In this document: positions 1 to 7,501 of the stretch, piece after piece
Layout: each line of letters opens with the position of its first letter
Numbering within the stretch: the stretch's first letter is position 1
DNA from: Nonomuraea antri
Lineage (GTDB): Bacteria > Actinomycetota > Actinomycetes > Streptosporangiales > Streptosporangiaceae
Direction of reading: 5' to 3'
NCBI RefSeq assembly: GCF_013283785.1
Contig: NZ_JABCPZ010000045.1
Location: 1-57,140 of the forward strand
DNA: 57,140 nt
Position numbers and translations under genes: made by a program
Notes under the pieces: generated by a model
What the model saw: the letters and a program-made list of their open reading frames with translations, nothing else
Databases searched by the model: none
Told to the model about the DNA's origin: nothing

Positions 1-219
1 GCTCCCACCTCCCCCATCTGACCGCCACCCCTCACGACCCGCAGAGACCAAGCGAGCGCAGCCCGCGGAGACAGCCGCGGAAACAACGACGCCCGGCAGG
101 GCCACCACAGGTCGGTCACGCCAAGAGGCCCAGATGACCGCTCACCCCCACACAAGCCACAAATCCCCAGCTCAGAGTTGTCAGTCCCCGCTGATAGAAC
201 CGTCCTGGAGGTTTTGCGG

Positions 220-876
220 ATGCGAGTCAAAGACCTGCCCAAGCGCGAACGACCGCGCGAACGGCTCATGGCCATCGGCGCCTCGGCGCTGGCCGACCGG
301 GAGTTGCTGGCCGTGCTCCTCGGCTCGGGTTTTCGCGGGTCCAGCGCGATGGACCTGGCCGCCCAGGTGATCCAGCATTGCGGGGACATCGACGGGCTCG
401 CCCGTTCCGACCCGCACCGGCTGCTCGCCGTACCGGGGGTCGGCCCCGCCAAGGCGGCGCGCGTCGCGGCGGCGTTCCACCTGGTGCGCCGGGCCGAGGC
501 CGAGCCTGCGCGTGAGCGGGTCGCGAGCACGTCCGACCTGGCGTACGTGGCCGCGCCGCTGCTGCGCAACCGGCCGCGCGAGCGCCTGGTCGTGGTCGTC
601 TGCGACACGCGGGGCGCGGTGCTGCGGCGTTCCGTGCTCACCGAGGGCGGCACGGACCACACGACGGTGCCGGTCAGGGAGGTGATCACGTCCGTGCTCG
701 CCGCCGGAGGAGCGGTGTTCGGCGTCGCGCACAACCACCCCAGCGGCTCGCTGGAACCGAGCGAGGCCGACCTCGCCGCCACCGCCCGTCTCGCCGAAGC
801 CGCGGAAACGGTGGGGCTGCGCTTCCTCGACCACCTGATCGTCACCGACACGGCCTGGCGCCGCATCGCCGCATGA
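220..876 (+). CDS. radC: RadC family JAB/MPN-domain DNA repair protein
   Basis: 218 residues, the usual RadC length. An N-terminal helix-hairpin-helix-like part contains GVGPAKAARVAAA (about residues 86-98). The C-terminal MPN/JAB metalloprotease-like domain carries the hallmark HNHPSG followed by SxxD, the JAMM zinc-binding pattern. The ATG at 220 was chosen because TGGAGG lies 8 nt upstream; the longer frame from 178 has no comparable site. RadC proteins are annotated as DNA-repair related but their biochemical role is unsettled, and many copies are linked to mobile or defence DNA. The gene stands alone: bases 1-219 upstream hold no convincing gene and about 550 bp follow before the next one, on the other strand. 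Confidence 0.9.
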   Translation: MRVKDLPKRERPRERLMAIGASALADRELLAVLLGSGFRGSSAMDLAAQVIQHCGDIDGLARSDPHRLLAVPGVGPAKAARVAAAFHLVRRAEAEPARERVASTSDLAYVAAPLLRNRPRERLVVVVCDTRGAVLRRSVLTEGGTDHTTVPVREVITSVLAAGGAVFGVAHNHPSGSLEPSEADLAATARLAEAAETVGLRFLDHLIVTDTAWRRIAA

Positions 877-1426
877 AGGAGATTCGTCCATCCGCCAGAT
901 TCCCCAAGAACAGCCGCGCACCAGGCCAGCGAAGGCCAAAAGCCATGATCCCGCTGATAGCTCCGAACCTCTGACGGCCAAGGAAAGCCCATGAGAATCT
1001 AATCGCGCGGACAGGCCGTTTGGACGTCATCGAGCCTGGTACTCGTGGCGGTGTGGTCCTGCGCCTCCCGGAGGGCGCGGGGCCACACCTACGTGACGGC
1101 GCCCGTCCATGGACATCGTGGGCAGCGATTCCCCTGGCCGAGCCCTCGTCATGTACGGCGTCGCCGCCCGGCCCCGAGCCCGGGTCCGATGACATGGCTA
1201 CAGCGTGGGGACTACGGAGATACCGCGCTGTGCTGCCGGCGGCCGTCCGCGCTCCTGGAGAGCAGCGCGTGTCCGTGGACCGGGGTGGCCCGCGAACACC
1301 GCGCCTGAACCCCCGGCAGGCGGGAGTTTGTCGTCACTCGCCCGCCTGCCGGGGCAACAGCCCCGCCGCAAGCCGAGACCCTCGCTCGGTGGTGCCCGGG
1401 TGATCGCCTTGGGGAGTGTCCCATGA
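877..1426. other. Intergenic region without a convincing gene
   Basis: No reading frame here shows a recognisable protein or a good ribosome binding site. The several overlapping open frames on both strands are the kind expected by chance at this GC content. The only clear structure is the long hairpin at 1311-1354, listed separately. Confidence 0.6.
1311..1354. terminator. 14-bp perfect GC-rich hairpin, possible bidirectional terminator
   Basis: The arms CCCCGGCAGGCGGG (1311-1324) and CCCGCCTGCCGGGG (1341-1354) pair perfectly around a 16-nt loop. It lies downstream of both radC (plus) and the minus-strand gene ending at 1427, which suits a shared terminator. There is no U-tract, as is common in actinomycetes. 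The long loop also allows another role, such as a protein-binding site. Confidence 0.5.
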
Positions 1427-1927
1427 TCAACTTGCGGGAGACGCATCCTCAAGAAGGGTCACCGTCTCCTCCAGGATCCCCACGAACTCGGCGACCGGGA
1501 GCTCGGCCACGAAGACCGTTCCCGCATGCTCGGGATGCGTGAGCAGGTGGCCTTCCCGCCAGAACTCCAACGTGATCACCAGATGGCCGCCGTCCCGCCA
1601 GAGGAATGACGTCACGTTGTCGGTCGTGGGGCCCCAGCCCCAGCGGTGAAAGAAGCCGAACCGCTCGCACTCCTGCTCGCCGTCCCCGATCCCAGCCAGA
1701 AGCCGGCGATGAACGGCGGCCGGCGACAAACCGGCGAACGGCGGGGCCTGGCCTTCAGCGGCAACGGTGCGCGCCACGCAATGACGAAACTGCGGGACGA
1801 AGACCATGTTGTCCTCGCACGTCACCCACTGATCAGCGATCCACAGATCCACCCGACGCATCGCCGAGCCGTCCCAGGGTCCCACCTCCACAGCGAACCT
1901 GCGCTTGTCACCCAACAGCCCAGCCAT
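1427..1927 (-). CDS. Conserved-looking hypothetical protein, 166 aa
   Basis: I do not recognise this family. The protein is soluble, with no signal peptide or membrane segment. It is rich in aromatic residues, with the stretches WIADQWVTCEDN near residues 28-39 and FGFFHRWGWGPTTDN in the middle, followed by an alternating hydrophobic region (TSFLWRDGGHLVITLEFW) that suggests beta strands. The ATG at 1927 was chosen because the frame upstream to 2008 looks non-coding. It lies about 85 bp downstream of the Cys-rich gene at 2012-2359 on the same strand, so the two may be co-transcribed. Codon bias is typical for the replicon. Confidence 0.55.
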   Translation of the reverse strand: MAGLLGDKRRFAVEVGPWDGSAMRRVDLWIADQWVTCEDNMVFVPQFRHCVARTVAAEGQAPPFAGLSPAAVHRRLLAGIGDGEQECERFGFFHRWGWGPTTDNVTSFLWRDGGHLVITLEFWREGHLLTHPEHAGTVFVAELPVAEFVGILEETVTLLEDASPAS

Positions 1928-2011
1928 CAGAGCACGGTGACAGGTGCGCCGCCCGCGCACAAACAGTCCTCGCCTGTCGCTGACACCGAGGTCGTGATCA
2001 CGGGACACGGC

Positions 2012-2359
2012 CTACGAAATATGGGCAGGGCGGTCGGCATCGGGCCTCACCTCCGCGATCCGGTCGTCGCGGACATGGACCCGCACCCAGAAGTCCTTGC
2101 CGCAGTGCGCGCACTCGCAGTAACCCTCGCCGTCGGCCGTGCCCTCGTCCGGACGCCGCAGCGGTTTGCCCCGATGGCCGCCGGCCCACCGCAGGATGTC
2201 ACCGAGCCGGTATTCGCGCAGGTCCAAGAGGCCCAGCCGGAACTCCACCGCGCACCTCGCGCGCACCAGGCAGCGAGGACATTCCAGCTCCGCCAGCAGC
2301 AGGTTGTAGAGACCCATCGGCTCATGGTCGCGGCCGTTGGCGGAAATGGCGACGGCCAT
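2012..2359 (-). CDS. Small protein with two Cys pairs, zinc-ribbon-like, 115 aa
   Basis: The sequence shows CPRC early and CECAHC late, four spaced cysteine positions that could form one zinc site, separated by a helical LDLREYRLGDILRW segment. This resembles zinc-ribbon proteins but matches no family I can name. The ATG at 2359 is preceded by GGGGGA about 7 nt upstream. An internal ATG at 2317 would give 101 residues and start directly before the conserved-looking part, so the start is uncertain. It is followed on the same strand by the 166-residue unknown gene, which suggests a two-gene unit. Confidence 0.5.
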   Translation of the reverse strand: MAVAISANGRDHEPMGLYNLLLAELECPRCLVRARCAVEFRLGLLDLREYRLGDILRWAGGHRGKPLRRPDEGTADGEGYCECAHCGKDFWVRVHVRDDRIAEVRPDADRPAHIS

Positions 2360-3052
2360 CGCGTAATCCCCCGGAATAGGCGAAGAAGCAAGACCGAGGG
2401 AAGTAAGCGATGGCCGCAGGCAACAGTCTGGCCTCGGACGGCGGCGAAGTGAAGCGGATCCCAACCAGTGACCCCGACTTGTCTCCGAGCACCAGACTCG
2501 TCGCCGAGCGCCAAGTGAAAGGCCCCGGCAGGCGCCCGCTGGCGCGATGGGATGACACCTGCCGGGAGAGAATGATCCACCTCGTCCTGCAACGAAGGCG
2601 GATAAAGATCCAGAGGCCATGGAGGGATGACCTCTGGACCGCACGGGGGCGCCTACCGGGAGGTCATCGGGCCGCCCCGATCAGTATGAGCTGCCAGGCC
2701 TCGGCTACGTCCAACGAGAGTCGCATGGTGCATTCCTCGACTTTCTCCCCTCCGCTATGTCGCGTTATTCGTCGAATGAGTGACATCCCGCCCGCCTGAC
2801 ATAGCTCGTAAACCACAGGCCTGCATTCGCACGTTTGGTCCCGCACTCGCATTCGGTTTGTTCGGGAGAATGCGGGCCTCCAGTCCAACTCAATACACAT
2901 TGGCGTGGTGCCCGACAAATGGTGGCCGTAGTGAACATCCTCCTCCCAGCAACACACGTCCTCACTGTAACGCCTCACGTATCCACTGGTCTAGTAGCCG
3001 TATTCATACACTCGACGAAACGTCTGCTTTGTGCTGCATGTACGTTTTCGTC
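2360..3052. other. Gap of lower GC with no confident gene
   Basis: This stretch is visibly poorer in G+C than its surroundings, especially 2740-3050, and has no long frame with typical codon bias. One weak candidate, a 40-residue minus-strand frame at 2664-2786, is listed separately. The right end carries the promoter of the first GntR gene. Low GC next to the GntR pair suggests transferred DNA or a large regulatory region. Confidence 0.5.
2664..2786 (-). CDS. Possible 40-aa peptide, very uncertain
   Basis: A short frame begins MSLIRRITRHSGG and ends in a hydrophobic segment AWQLILIGAAR. A weak AGG lies 4 nt before the ATG. A second ATG at residue 21, downstream of a GGGGAGAAAG-like stretch, could start an even shorter 20-residue peptide. 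There is no homology I can recall. It is listed only because the gap otherwise lacks coding sequence. Confidence 0.15.
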   Translation of the reverse strand: MSLIRRITRHSGGEKVEECTMRLSLDVAEAWQLILIGAAR

Positions 3053-3058
3053 TATACT
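3053..3058 (+). promoter_or_regulatory. Candidate -10 box of a leaderless promoter for the first GntR gene
   Basis: TATACT lies exactly 6 nt before the GTG at 3065. A loose -35 (TTGTGC, 3029-3034) sits 18 nt upstream of it. No ribosome binding site is visible, so the transcript may start at or next to the GTG. Confidence 0.45.
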
Positions 3059-3064
3059 CCCGAC

Positions 3065-3553
3065 GTGCTTGATCGCGAAGGACCCGTCCCTATCTACAAG
3101 CAGGTCGCAGACTTGATTCGCGCGCAAATCGAACGCGGCGAACTCAAGGACGGCGATCCAGTGCCGAGTGAGGCCAAGCTGGAGAAGGACTACGACATCG
3201 CCAGGACGACCGCTCGACGAGTCGCGCGCGAGCTGCGCGAACAGGGAATGGCGTACACGATTCAGGGCGAGGGCACATTCGTCGGCCGGCCGGGGATTCC
3301 GCGGACATCCAGGAAGATTCCGCTCTATCAGAAGATCGCCGAGGAAGTCACAGAAAGAATCTTGAACGGCGAGTTTCCGCCGAACAGGGCGATACCCGGC
3401 GAAAAGGCCATGATGGAGCAATATCAGGTCGCCAAAGTCACAGCGCGACAAGCCGTCGCATACTTGAGAGAACAGGGCTGGGTATTCACGGTTCCGCAGC
3501 GGGGGACTTTCGTGACGAGCCCGGAAAACTGGCCGAAGGGGAAGAGTTCTTAA
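3065..3553 (+). CDS. Double-winged-helix GntR family regulator (two tandem GntR domains, no effector domain)
   Basis: 162 residues made of two consecutive GntR-type DNA-binding domains: about 1-72 (VPIYKQVADLIRAQIERG ... VPSEAKLEKDYDIARTTARR ... GEGTFV) and about 80-155 (IPLYQKIAEEVTERI ... IPGEKAMMEQYQVAKVTARQ ... RGTFVTS). Standard GntR regulators have one such domain plus an FCD, UTRA or aminotransferase domain; none is present. Codon use is less GC-biased than its neighbours (ATA, AGA and TTG codons occur), suggesting transfer. The GTG start follows a -10 box by 6 nt; an ATG at 3040 would add 8 residues. A paralogue follows 42 bp downstream. The target is unknown. Confidence 0.8.
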   Translation: MLDREGPVPIYKQVADLIRAQIERGELKDGDPVPSEAKLEKDYDIARTTARRVARELREQGMAYTIQGEGTFVGRPGIPRTSRKIPLYQKIAEEVTERILNGEFPPNRAIPGEKAMMEQYQVAKVTARQAVAYLREQGWVFTVPQRGTFVTSPENWPKGKSS

Positions 3554-3582
3554 TCTCCCCAGCCTTAAGGCGGGCGCCCATA

Positions 3583-3588
3583 TACCCT
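3583..3588 (+). promoter_or_regulatory. Candidate -10 box of a leaderless promoter for the second GntR gene
   Basis: TACCCT (TANNNT pattern) ends 7 nt before the ATG at 3596. The bases between show no Shine-Dalgarno sequence. No good -35 is visible, so this is weaker than the box before the first gene. Confidence 0.35.
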
Positions 3589-3595
3589 AGGGACC

Positions 3596-4078
3596 ATGGT
3601 GGATCGCAAGGGTGAGGTGCATCTTTACCTCCAGATCAGCGAGGTTATCCGGTCCCGCATCGTCCAAGGGCTCTCCCCTGGGGATCTCGTGACCAGCGAG
3701 GCGAAAATCCAGCGGGAATTTCACGTGGCCCGCACCACCGCGCGAAAAGCCATCCGGGTGTTGCGCGATCAAGGTCTCGTGCACACCATTCAGGGCGAAG
3801 GTACGTTTTTCGGCTCGCTGGACGAGCGGCCGCAAACTGAGCGCAGCAGCCCGCTGTACCGGTACGTGGCGGACGAAATCCGCCGGCAGATCATTTCCGG
3901 GCAACTGCCACCGGAGCATCCCGTTCCCGGCGAGGTCACGCTGAAGCGGCGTTACGGGGTGGCCAGGGAGACCATTCGGCGTGGGATGGCCTATCTGCGG
4001 GAGGAAGGCTGGGTCTACACGATCCCGCATCGAGGCAGCTACGTCTCACCGCGAGACCAGTGGCCGGCCGAGCCCTGA
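3596..4078 (+). CDS. Second double-winged-helix GntR family regulator, paralogue of the preceding gene
   Basis: 160 residues with the same two-domain plan: GntR domain 1 at about 1-75 (HLYLQISEVIRSRI ... VTSEAKIQREFHVARTTARK ... GEGTFF) and domain 2 at about 84-152 (PLYRYVADEIRRQI ... VPGEVTLKRRYGVARETIRR ... RGSYVSP). It aligns end to end with the upstream protein, including the D/P-E/QNWP/QWP tail, so the two arose by gene duplication, but its codon use is more typical of the replicon. No ligand-binding domain is present. It may act as a monomeric two-headed DNA binder or as a heteromer with its neighbour; both ideas are inference. Confidence 0.8.
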   Translation: MVDRKGEVHLYLQISEVIRSRIVQGLSPGDLVTSEAKIQREFHVARTTARKAIRVLRDQGLVHTIQGEGTFFGSLDERPQTERSSPLYRYVADEIRRQIISGQLPPEHPVPGEVTLKRRYGVARETIRRGMAYLREEGWVYTIPHRGSYVSPRDQWPAEP

Positions 4079-4926
4079 CTTCGGGTCCGCACTTTTGGGC
4101 CCGCCCAGCCCTGATCACTGGTCCGCCGAGGTCTGATCGCTGGTCCGGCCAGTCTCACGGACTGGCTGGTCTCTTGGGCTGGCTGGTCTCCTGGTTCGGC
4201 TGGTCTCACGGTTCGGCTGGTCTCACGGTTCGGCTGGTCTCACGGTTCGGCTGGTCTCACGGGCTGGCCGGTCTCCTGGACTGGCCAGTCTTCGGCGCGG
4301 TTGCGTCGCCTGCCCGGCTGCGTCTTCGGCGCGGCGTGCGCCGCCGACCCGGCTGTGATTCCGGCGGGAACGGGTTTCCGCGGGAGCTGCTTCCCCGCCG
4401 GAGCGGTCTCCCGCAAGGGCGGTTCGGTCGCGACTGCGTGGCCGACGTGATGGCGGGTGGCGTGATGGCAGGTGTCCTGCTCGTGGTCGCGGACTGCGCC
4501 GCTCCCCTTGATCGCACCAGCCTTCACCGTGGAATGGGACTGCGAGGGTTGCTGAGGCGCGGCGCCCAACCGCCGGCCTCCTATCGGCAACCGCTATCGG
4601 CAGCGCCCCATCGACTGCGCCCCTTCTGGCAGCGCCGACTGCTCGCGAGGGGCCCGGGCGCTGGGTGATTGCGGTGTGGGTGTGCTGTGGGAAGTCGCCG
4701 TTCGTTGTCAGTACCACCCGACGGCTGCGTCCGGCTGCTCGATCGGCGTTTCTCGGCGAGTACCGGATTGTGTCGGGATATGGGCGCGCGCGTTGACGAC
4801 GTGTCCGTGAGCGTCTGGGAAGTCGCATCGACGCGGCGGGCGCGGGCCCGAGACCTGGGAGGCCGGCGTCATGACCTGGACTGGAGGCCGGGGGCAGTTG
4901 GGTGACCTGGTCGCGGGCGTCCGGCG
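4079..4926. other. Non-coding region with a minisatellite
   Basis: Open frames cross this region on both strands, but their products are low-complexity (Arg/Ala/Gly/Pro-rich, or Trp/Gly/Ser repeats over the minisatellite), lack ribosome binding sites and match nothing. I see no gene. The left third is the 17-bp repeat listed separately; the rest holds nothing I can interpret. Confidence 0.55.
4159..4292. repeat. 17-bp tandem repeat (minisatellite)
   Basis: The unit GGCTGGTCTCACGGTTC repeats in perfect register from 4198 (units start at 4198, 4215, 4232, with a fourth diverging at 4249). Flanking units on both sides are degenerate, with CTCTTGG or CTCCTGG in place of CTCACGG and spacing no longer exact. 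There are no unique spacers, so it is not a CRISPR. The 17-bp period is out of frame, which argues against a coding repeat. Confidence 0.85.
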
Positions 4927-5343
4927 TTACTCGGGCGCTGGAGTGGGGGCGTCAGTCACGTGGAACCAGAGGCAGACCACTGTGGCCGTGTCGTCCACCT
5001 GGCCGCCCTGGGCGAGCCAGTAGCGGCGGTGGGCGTCGCGCCAGTGCTGGATCGAGGTGAAGCCCTCGCCCTCCGCCTGGGCGAACTCCCACGGCACCGC
5101 CGCGAACGGGTGCAGGTCGACCCGCGTCACCTCCACGTCGGCGACCCGGTCGCCCGCGTCGTCCACCAGAGCCAGGCGTTCGCCGACGTGCTCCAACTCC
5201 TCGCCCTCGGCCTCGTAGTCGAGCGTGAGCAGGCCGGCCGTGGCAGTCTTGGCTCCGGACAGGACCAGGTCGGTCAACCGGGTGCGCAGTTCGCCCGGTG
5301 TGCCGAGTTCGAGCACGCGTAGTCCGTCACGTCGTGGCCACAT
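4927..5343 (-). CDS. ASCH domain-containing protein
   Basis: 138 residues. The ASCH (PUA-like fold) signature is visible: LVLSGAKTATAGLL near residues 24-37, then an acidic GERLALVDDAGDRVADVEVTRVD strand region, and the C-terminal EGEGFTSIQHWRDAHRRYW motif. ASCH proteins are thought to bind RNA or nucleotides; close relatives such as YqfB hydrolyse N4-acetylcytidine. The ATG at 5343 begins the recognisable fold; upstream in-frame codons run into a 29-bp direct repeat and are unlikely to be translated. It is a single gene whose 3' end faces the repeat-rich gap. Confidence 0.8.
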   Translation of the reverse strand: MWPRRDGLRVLELGTPGELRTRLTDLVLSGAKTATAGLLTLDYEAEGEELEHVGERLALVDDAGDRVADVEVTRVDLHPFAAVPWEFAQAEGEGFTSIQHWRDAHRRYWLAQGGQVDDTATVVCLWFHVTDAPTPAPE

Positions 5344-5388
5344 GGGCGTCAGGATAGTGGCCACGGTACGAGCGCCGGGATAGTGGCC

Positions 5389-5446
5389 GCCGCCGTACGG
5401 GTGTCCCGACCATGGGCGCCGCCGTACGGGTGTCCCGACCATGGGC
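5389..5446. repeat. 29-bp direct repeat, two perfect copies
   Basis: Two adjacent identical units, 5389-5417 and 5418-5446, each contain GCCGTACGGGTGTCCCGACC. A partial, degenerate third copy begins at 5447. The repeat fills the short gap between the ASCH gene and the end of the ferritin-like gene, both on the minus strand, so it lies in the ASCH promoter region. Confidence 0.8.
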
Positions 5447-5484
5447 GCCGTACGAGCGTCCGGGCCGTGGGCGCAGGGCGAGGG

Positions 5485-6507
5485 TTAGAACACTGGGATG
5501 ATCTCCTCTGGGTCGATGAAGTCCACCGGGACGCCCTCCAGGTCGAGTTCAGGAATGGCCGGAAAAGCGATCCCCCACCGTTCGACGATGGCTCTGACCC
5601 TGGCCATGGCGACGCGCCAGTTCTCCGCCTGCTCCTCGTAGGACAGTACGCCCAGCCCCGCGTCCCTGGCGTGGTCCATCAGGACGCGGTGGTTGTCCAG
5701 GAAGTACGGCGGCAGCTCCCAGAAGCCCGCCGGCGGCTCCCAGAGGATCATGGACAGGAAGACGAAACCCGCGCGGAGCTGACGGGTGATGAGCGTGCGC
5801 GTGTCGTCGGTGAGCCCGGGCCATTCGTTCTCCAGAATGGTCATGCAGATCTGGAGATGGCGTGACTCGTCGCGGCCGATGCGATTGAACATTTCGCTGA
5901 ACACCGGATGCTGGGTGCCGCTCGCCATGCCGCGGAAAAGCGTCGAGGCGGCCATCTCCCCCATCATGAAACTGGTGAACAGCACCGGCAGAGAGTATTT
6001 GCCGACGGCCGAGGTGTAGCCGGTCCAGTAGCGGCCGCCGTTGTGGTAGAGCCAGCCGATGTTGTTGTGCGCGGCCTTTTCCAGATCGTCGGACGGGGTC
6101 CAGTCGAGCGGCCCGCCCGGCCATAGTTTGGCGATCGTGCGCTGGCAGCATTCCTCGTGGTTCATCTCGTCACGGGTGATGGAGAAGAAACACTTCCGTA
6201 CCGGGTCCTCCTCGTGCTTCTCGAACGCCTGGATGGTGGCGCGGGCGAAGACCGCCGGGCCCGAGGCGTCGAAATTGGCCAGCACCGCGAACCAGTACAT
6301 GATGCCGAGCCGCTGCTCGCGGGTGAAGTCGTCGGGTGACAGGCCGTCCCAGGGCAGGTCGGCCGGGTTCCAGAGCATGCGCTTGGACTTCTCGTAGATG
6401 GCGGCGAGTTTCTCGGTCTCCACTCGCCATTCCATCGGGTAGATATTCGGTTGCGGGATCTCCGGGGCCGGCCAGAAACCGCCGTCCGGGATCGTGAGGT
6501 CCGCCAT
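5485..6507 (-). CDS. Ferritin-like diiron-carboxylate protein (R2-like oxidase/oxygenase family)
   Basis: 340 residues, mostly helical. Carboxylate-bridged diiron ligands can be read: ExxH at E114/H117 (DEMNHEE), a lone E184 in FMMGEMAAS, and a second ExxH at E214/H217 (RDESRHLQ). The first-helix ligand is probably among D80 or E96-E100. This is the layout of the R2/AurF group, which oxidise or hydroxylate small molecules or supply radicals. No partner large subunit is nearby, so the substrate is unknown. The ATG at 6507 has a GGAGG about 10 nt upstream; an upstream ATG would add eight residues encoded by the ribosome-binding region itself. It lies 47 bp downstream of the EamA exporter on the same strand. 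Confidence 0.7.
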   Translation of the reverse strand: MADLTIPDGGFWPAPEIPQPNIYPMEWRVETEKLAAIYEKSKRMLWNPADLPWDGLSPDDFTREQRLGIMYWFAVLANFDASGPAVFARATIQAFEKHEEDPVRKCFFSITRDEMNHEECCQRTIAKLWPGGPLDWTPSDDLEKAAHNNIGWLYHNGGRYWTGYTSAVGKYSLPVLFTSFMMGEMAASTLFRGMASGTQHPVFSEMFNRIGRDESRHLQICMTILENEWPGLTDDTRTLITRQLRAGFVFLSMILWEPPAGFWELPPYFLDNHRVLMDHARDAGLGVLSYEEQAENWRVAMARVRAIVERWGIAFPAIPELDLEGVPVDFIDPEEIIPVF

Positions 6508-6554
6508 GGGTGTGACACCTCCCCTCCCCATCGTGCGTGGTGGCGTCACGGCTT

Positions 6555-7427
6555 TCAAGTACGGGCGCGCTGCGTGACGGCCACGCACACCAGCACGGCC
6601 AGCGCCGCCGCGACGGTCGCCGGGCCGAACCGCTCCCCCATCAGGAACCAGGCCCAGACCAGCGTGAGCAGCGGCTGGACGAGCTGCGTCTGCCCGGCTC
6701 TGGCGATGCCGCCCCTGGCCAGGCCCGCGTACCAGGGGAAGAAGCCGAGGAACATCGAGATCAGGCCGACGTACGCGAAACCCGCCAGCGCCGGGACGGA
6801 CGGCGTGATCGGCGTGGTCACGGCCAGGGCTGCGGTGATGGGCACGGTGAGCGGCAGCGACAGGACCAGCGCGTGCGAGATGACCCGCCAGCCCGGCGTC
6901 TGCCGCGACAGGCGGCCGCCCTCGGTGTAGCCGACGGCCGCCGACAGCAGCGCGCCGACCAGCAGCAGGTCCGGCCAGGCGGCCGAGGCGGTGTGGCTCC
7001 TGGTGAGGGTGAAGACCGTGATGGCCAGCGCCCCGGCCGCGACGGCCAGCCAGAACAGGCGGCGCGGACGTTCGCCGGCCCGCACGACCGCGGTGGCCGC
7101 GGTGGCGGCCGGGAGCAGGCCGATGACCACGGCCGCGTGGGACGTGCTGGCCCCCAGGTCCAGGGCCAGGCCGCTGAACACGGGGAAGCCGAAGACCACG
7201 CCCAGTGAGATCGCGGCGTACGCGGGCCACTGATGCCTGGGCGGGAGCAGCGGGTGCCCGGCGGCCTTCAGGCAGACCGCGGCGACGGCGCCGGCCACGG
7301 CGGCCCGGCCGATCGCGACCAGCCAGGGGTCGAAGCCCTCCATGGCGAAGACGGTGGCCGGGAACGAGCCGGAGAAGGCCAGCACGCCGAGGAAGGCCAG
7401 GAGGGTGCCCTGGCGGGCGGCCGACAT
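6555..7427 (-). CDS. EamA/DMT family transporter
   Basis: 290 residues forming about ten hydrophobic segments in two EamA repeats. The first starts LLAFLGVLAFSGSFPATVFA and the second carries the TQLVQPLLTLVWAWFLMGE signature typical of the drug/metabolite transporter superfamily. It is an inner-membrane carrier, probably an exporter of amino acids, cofactors or metabolites. It is divergent from a MocR-type regulator whose start is 52 bp away, with shared palindromes between them, so it is very likely that regulator's target. The ATG at 7427 begins directly at the first membrane segment; no clear ribosome binding site is visible. Confidence 0.85.
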   Translation of the reverse strand: MSAARQGTLLAFLGVLAFSGSFPATVFAMEGFDPWLVAIGRAAVAGAVAAVCLKAAGHPLLPPRHQWPAYAAISLGVVFGFPVFSGLALDLGASTSHAAVVIGLLPAATAATAVVRAGERPRRLFWLAVAAGALAITVFTLTRSHTASAAWPDLLLVGALLSAAVGYTEGGRLSRQTPGWRVISHALVLSLPLTVPITAALAVTTPITPSVPALAGFAYVGLISMFLGFFPWYAGLARGGIARAGQTQLVQPLLTLVWAWFLMGERFGPATVAAALAVLVCVAVTQRART

Positions 7428-7453
7428 CCGCGGAGGGAGTGCTACTGTCTGCG

Positions 7454-7501
7454 CGATAGTAGCGCTATCGTGGTCTTTCATGAACAACGATAGCAGTATC
7501 G
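7454..7501. promoter_or_regulatory. Paired palindromic operators between the EamA gene and the MocR-like gene
   Basis: Two related palindromes share the half-site CGATA(G): CGATAG-TAGCG-CTATCG at 7454-7470 and CGATA-GCAG-TATCG at 7488-7501. A third half-site-like GCGATACTGCG follows inside the regulator coding region. The second palindrome overlaps the first codons of the regulator gene. MocR/PdxR proteins usually bind direct or inverted repeats in such divergent gaps, so autoregulation and control of the transporter are likely. Confidence 0.65.

Noticed and set aside
1..219. Possible attachment site or small gene before radC
   Set aside because: No tRNA end, direct repeat or coding bias could be seen; the bases are best left as upstream sequence.
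4159..4292. CRISPR array
   Set aside because: Units are contiguous with no spacers and only 17 bp long; no cas genes are present.
4060..4668. 202-codon frame across the minisatellite
   Set aside because: The product is a Trp/Gly/Ser repeat caused by the 17-bp units, without a start signal or similarity.
6508..7230. N-terminal extension of the diiron protein up to 7230
   Set aside because: It lies antisense-frame over the EamA gene and is Arg/Gly/His-rich; the ferritin-like fold begins at 6507.
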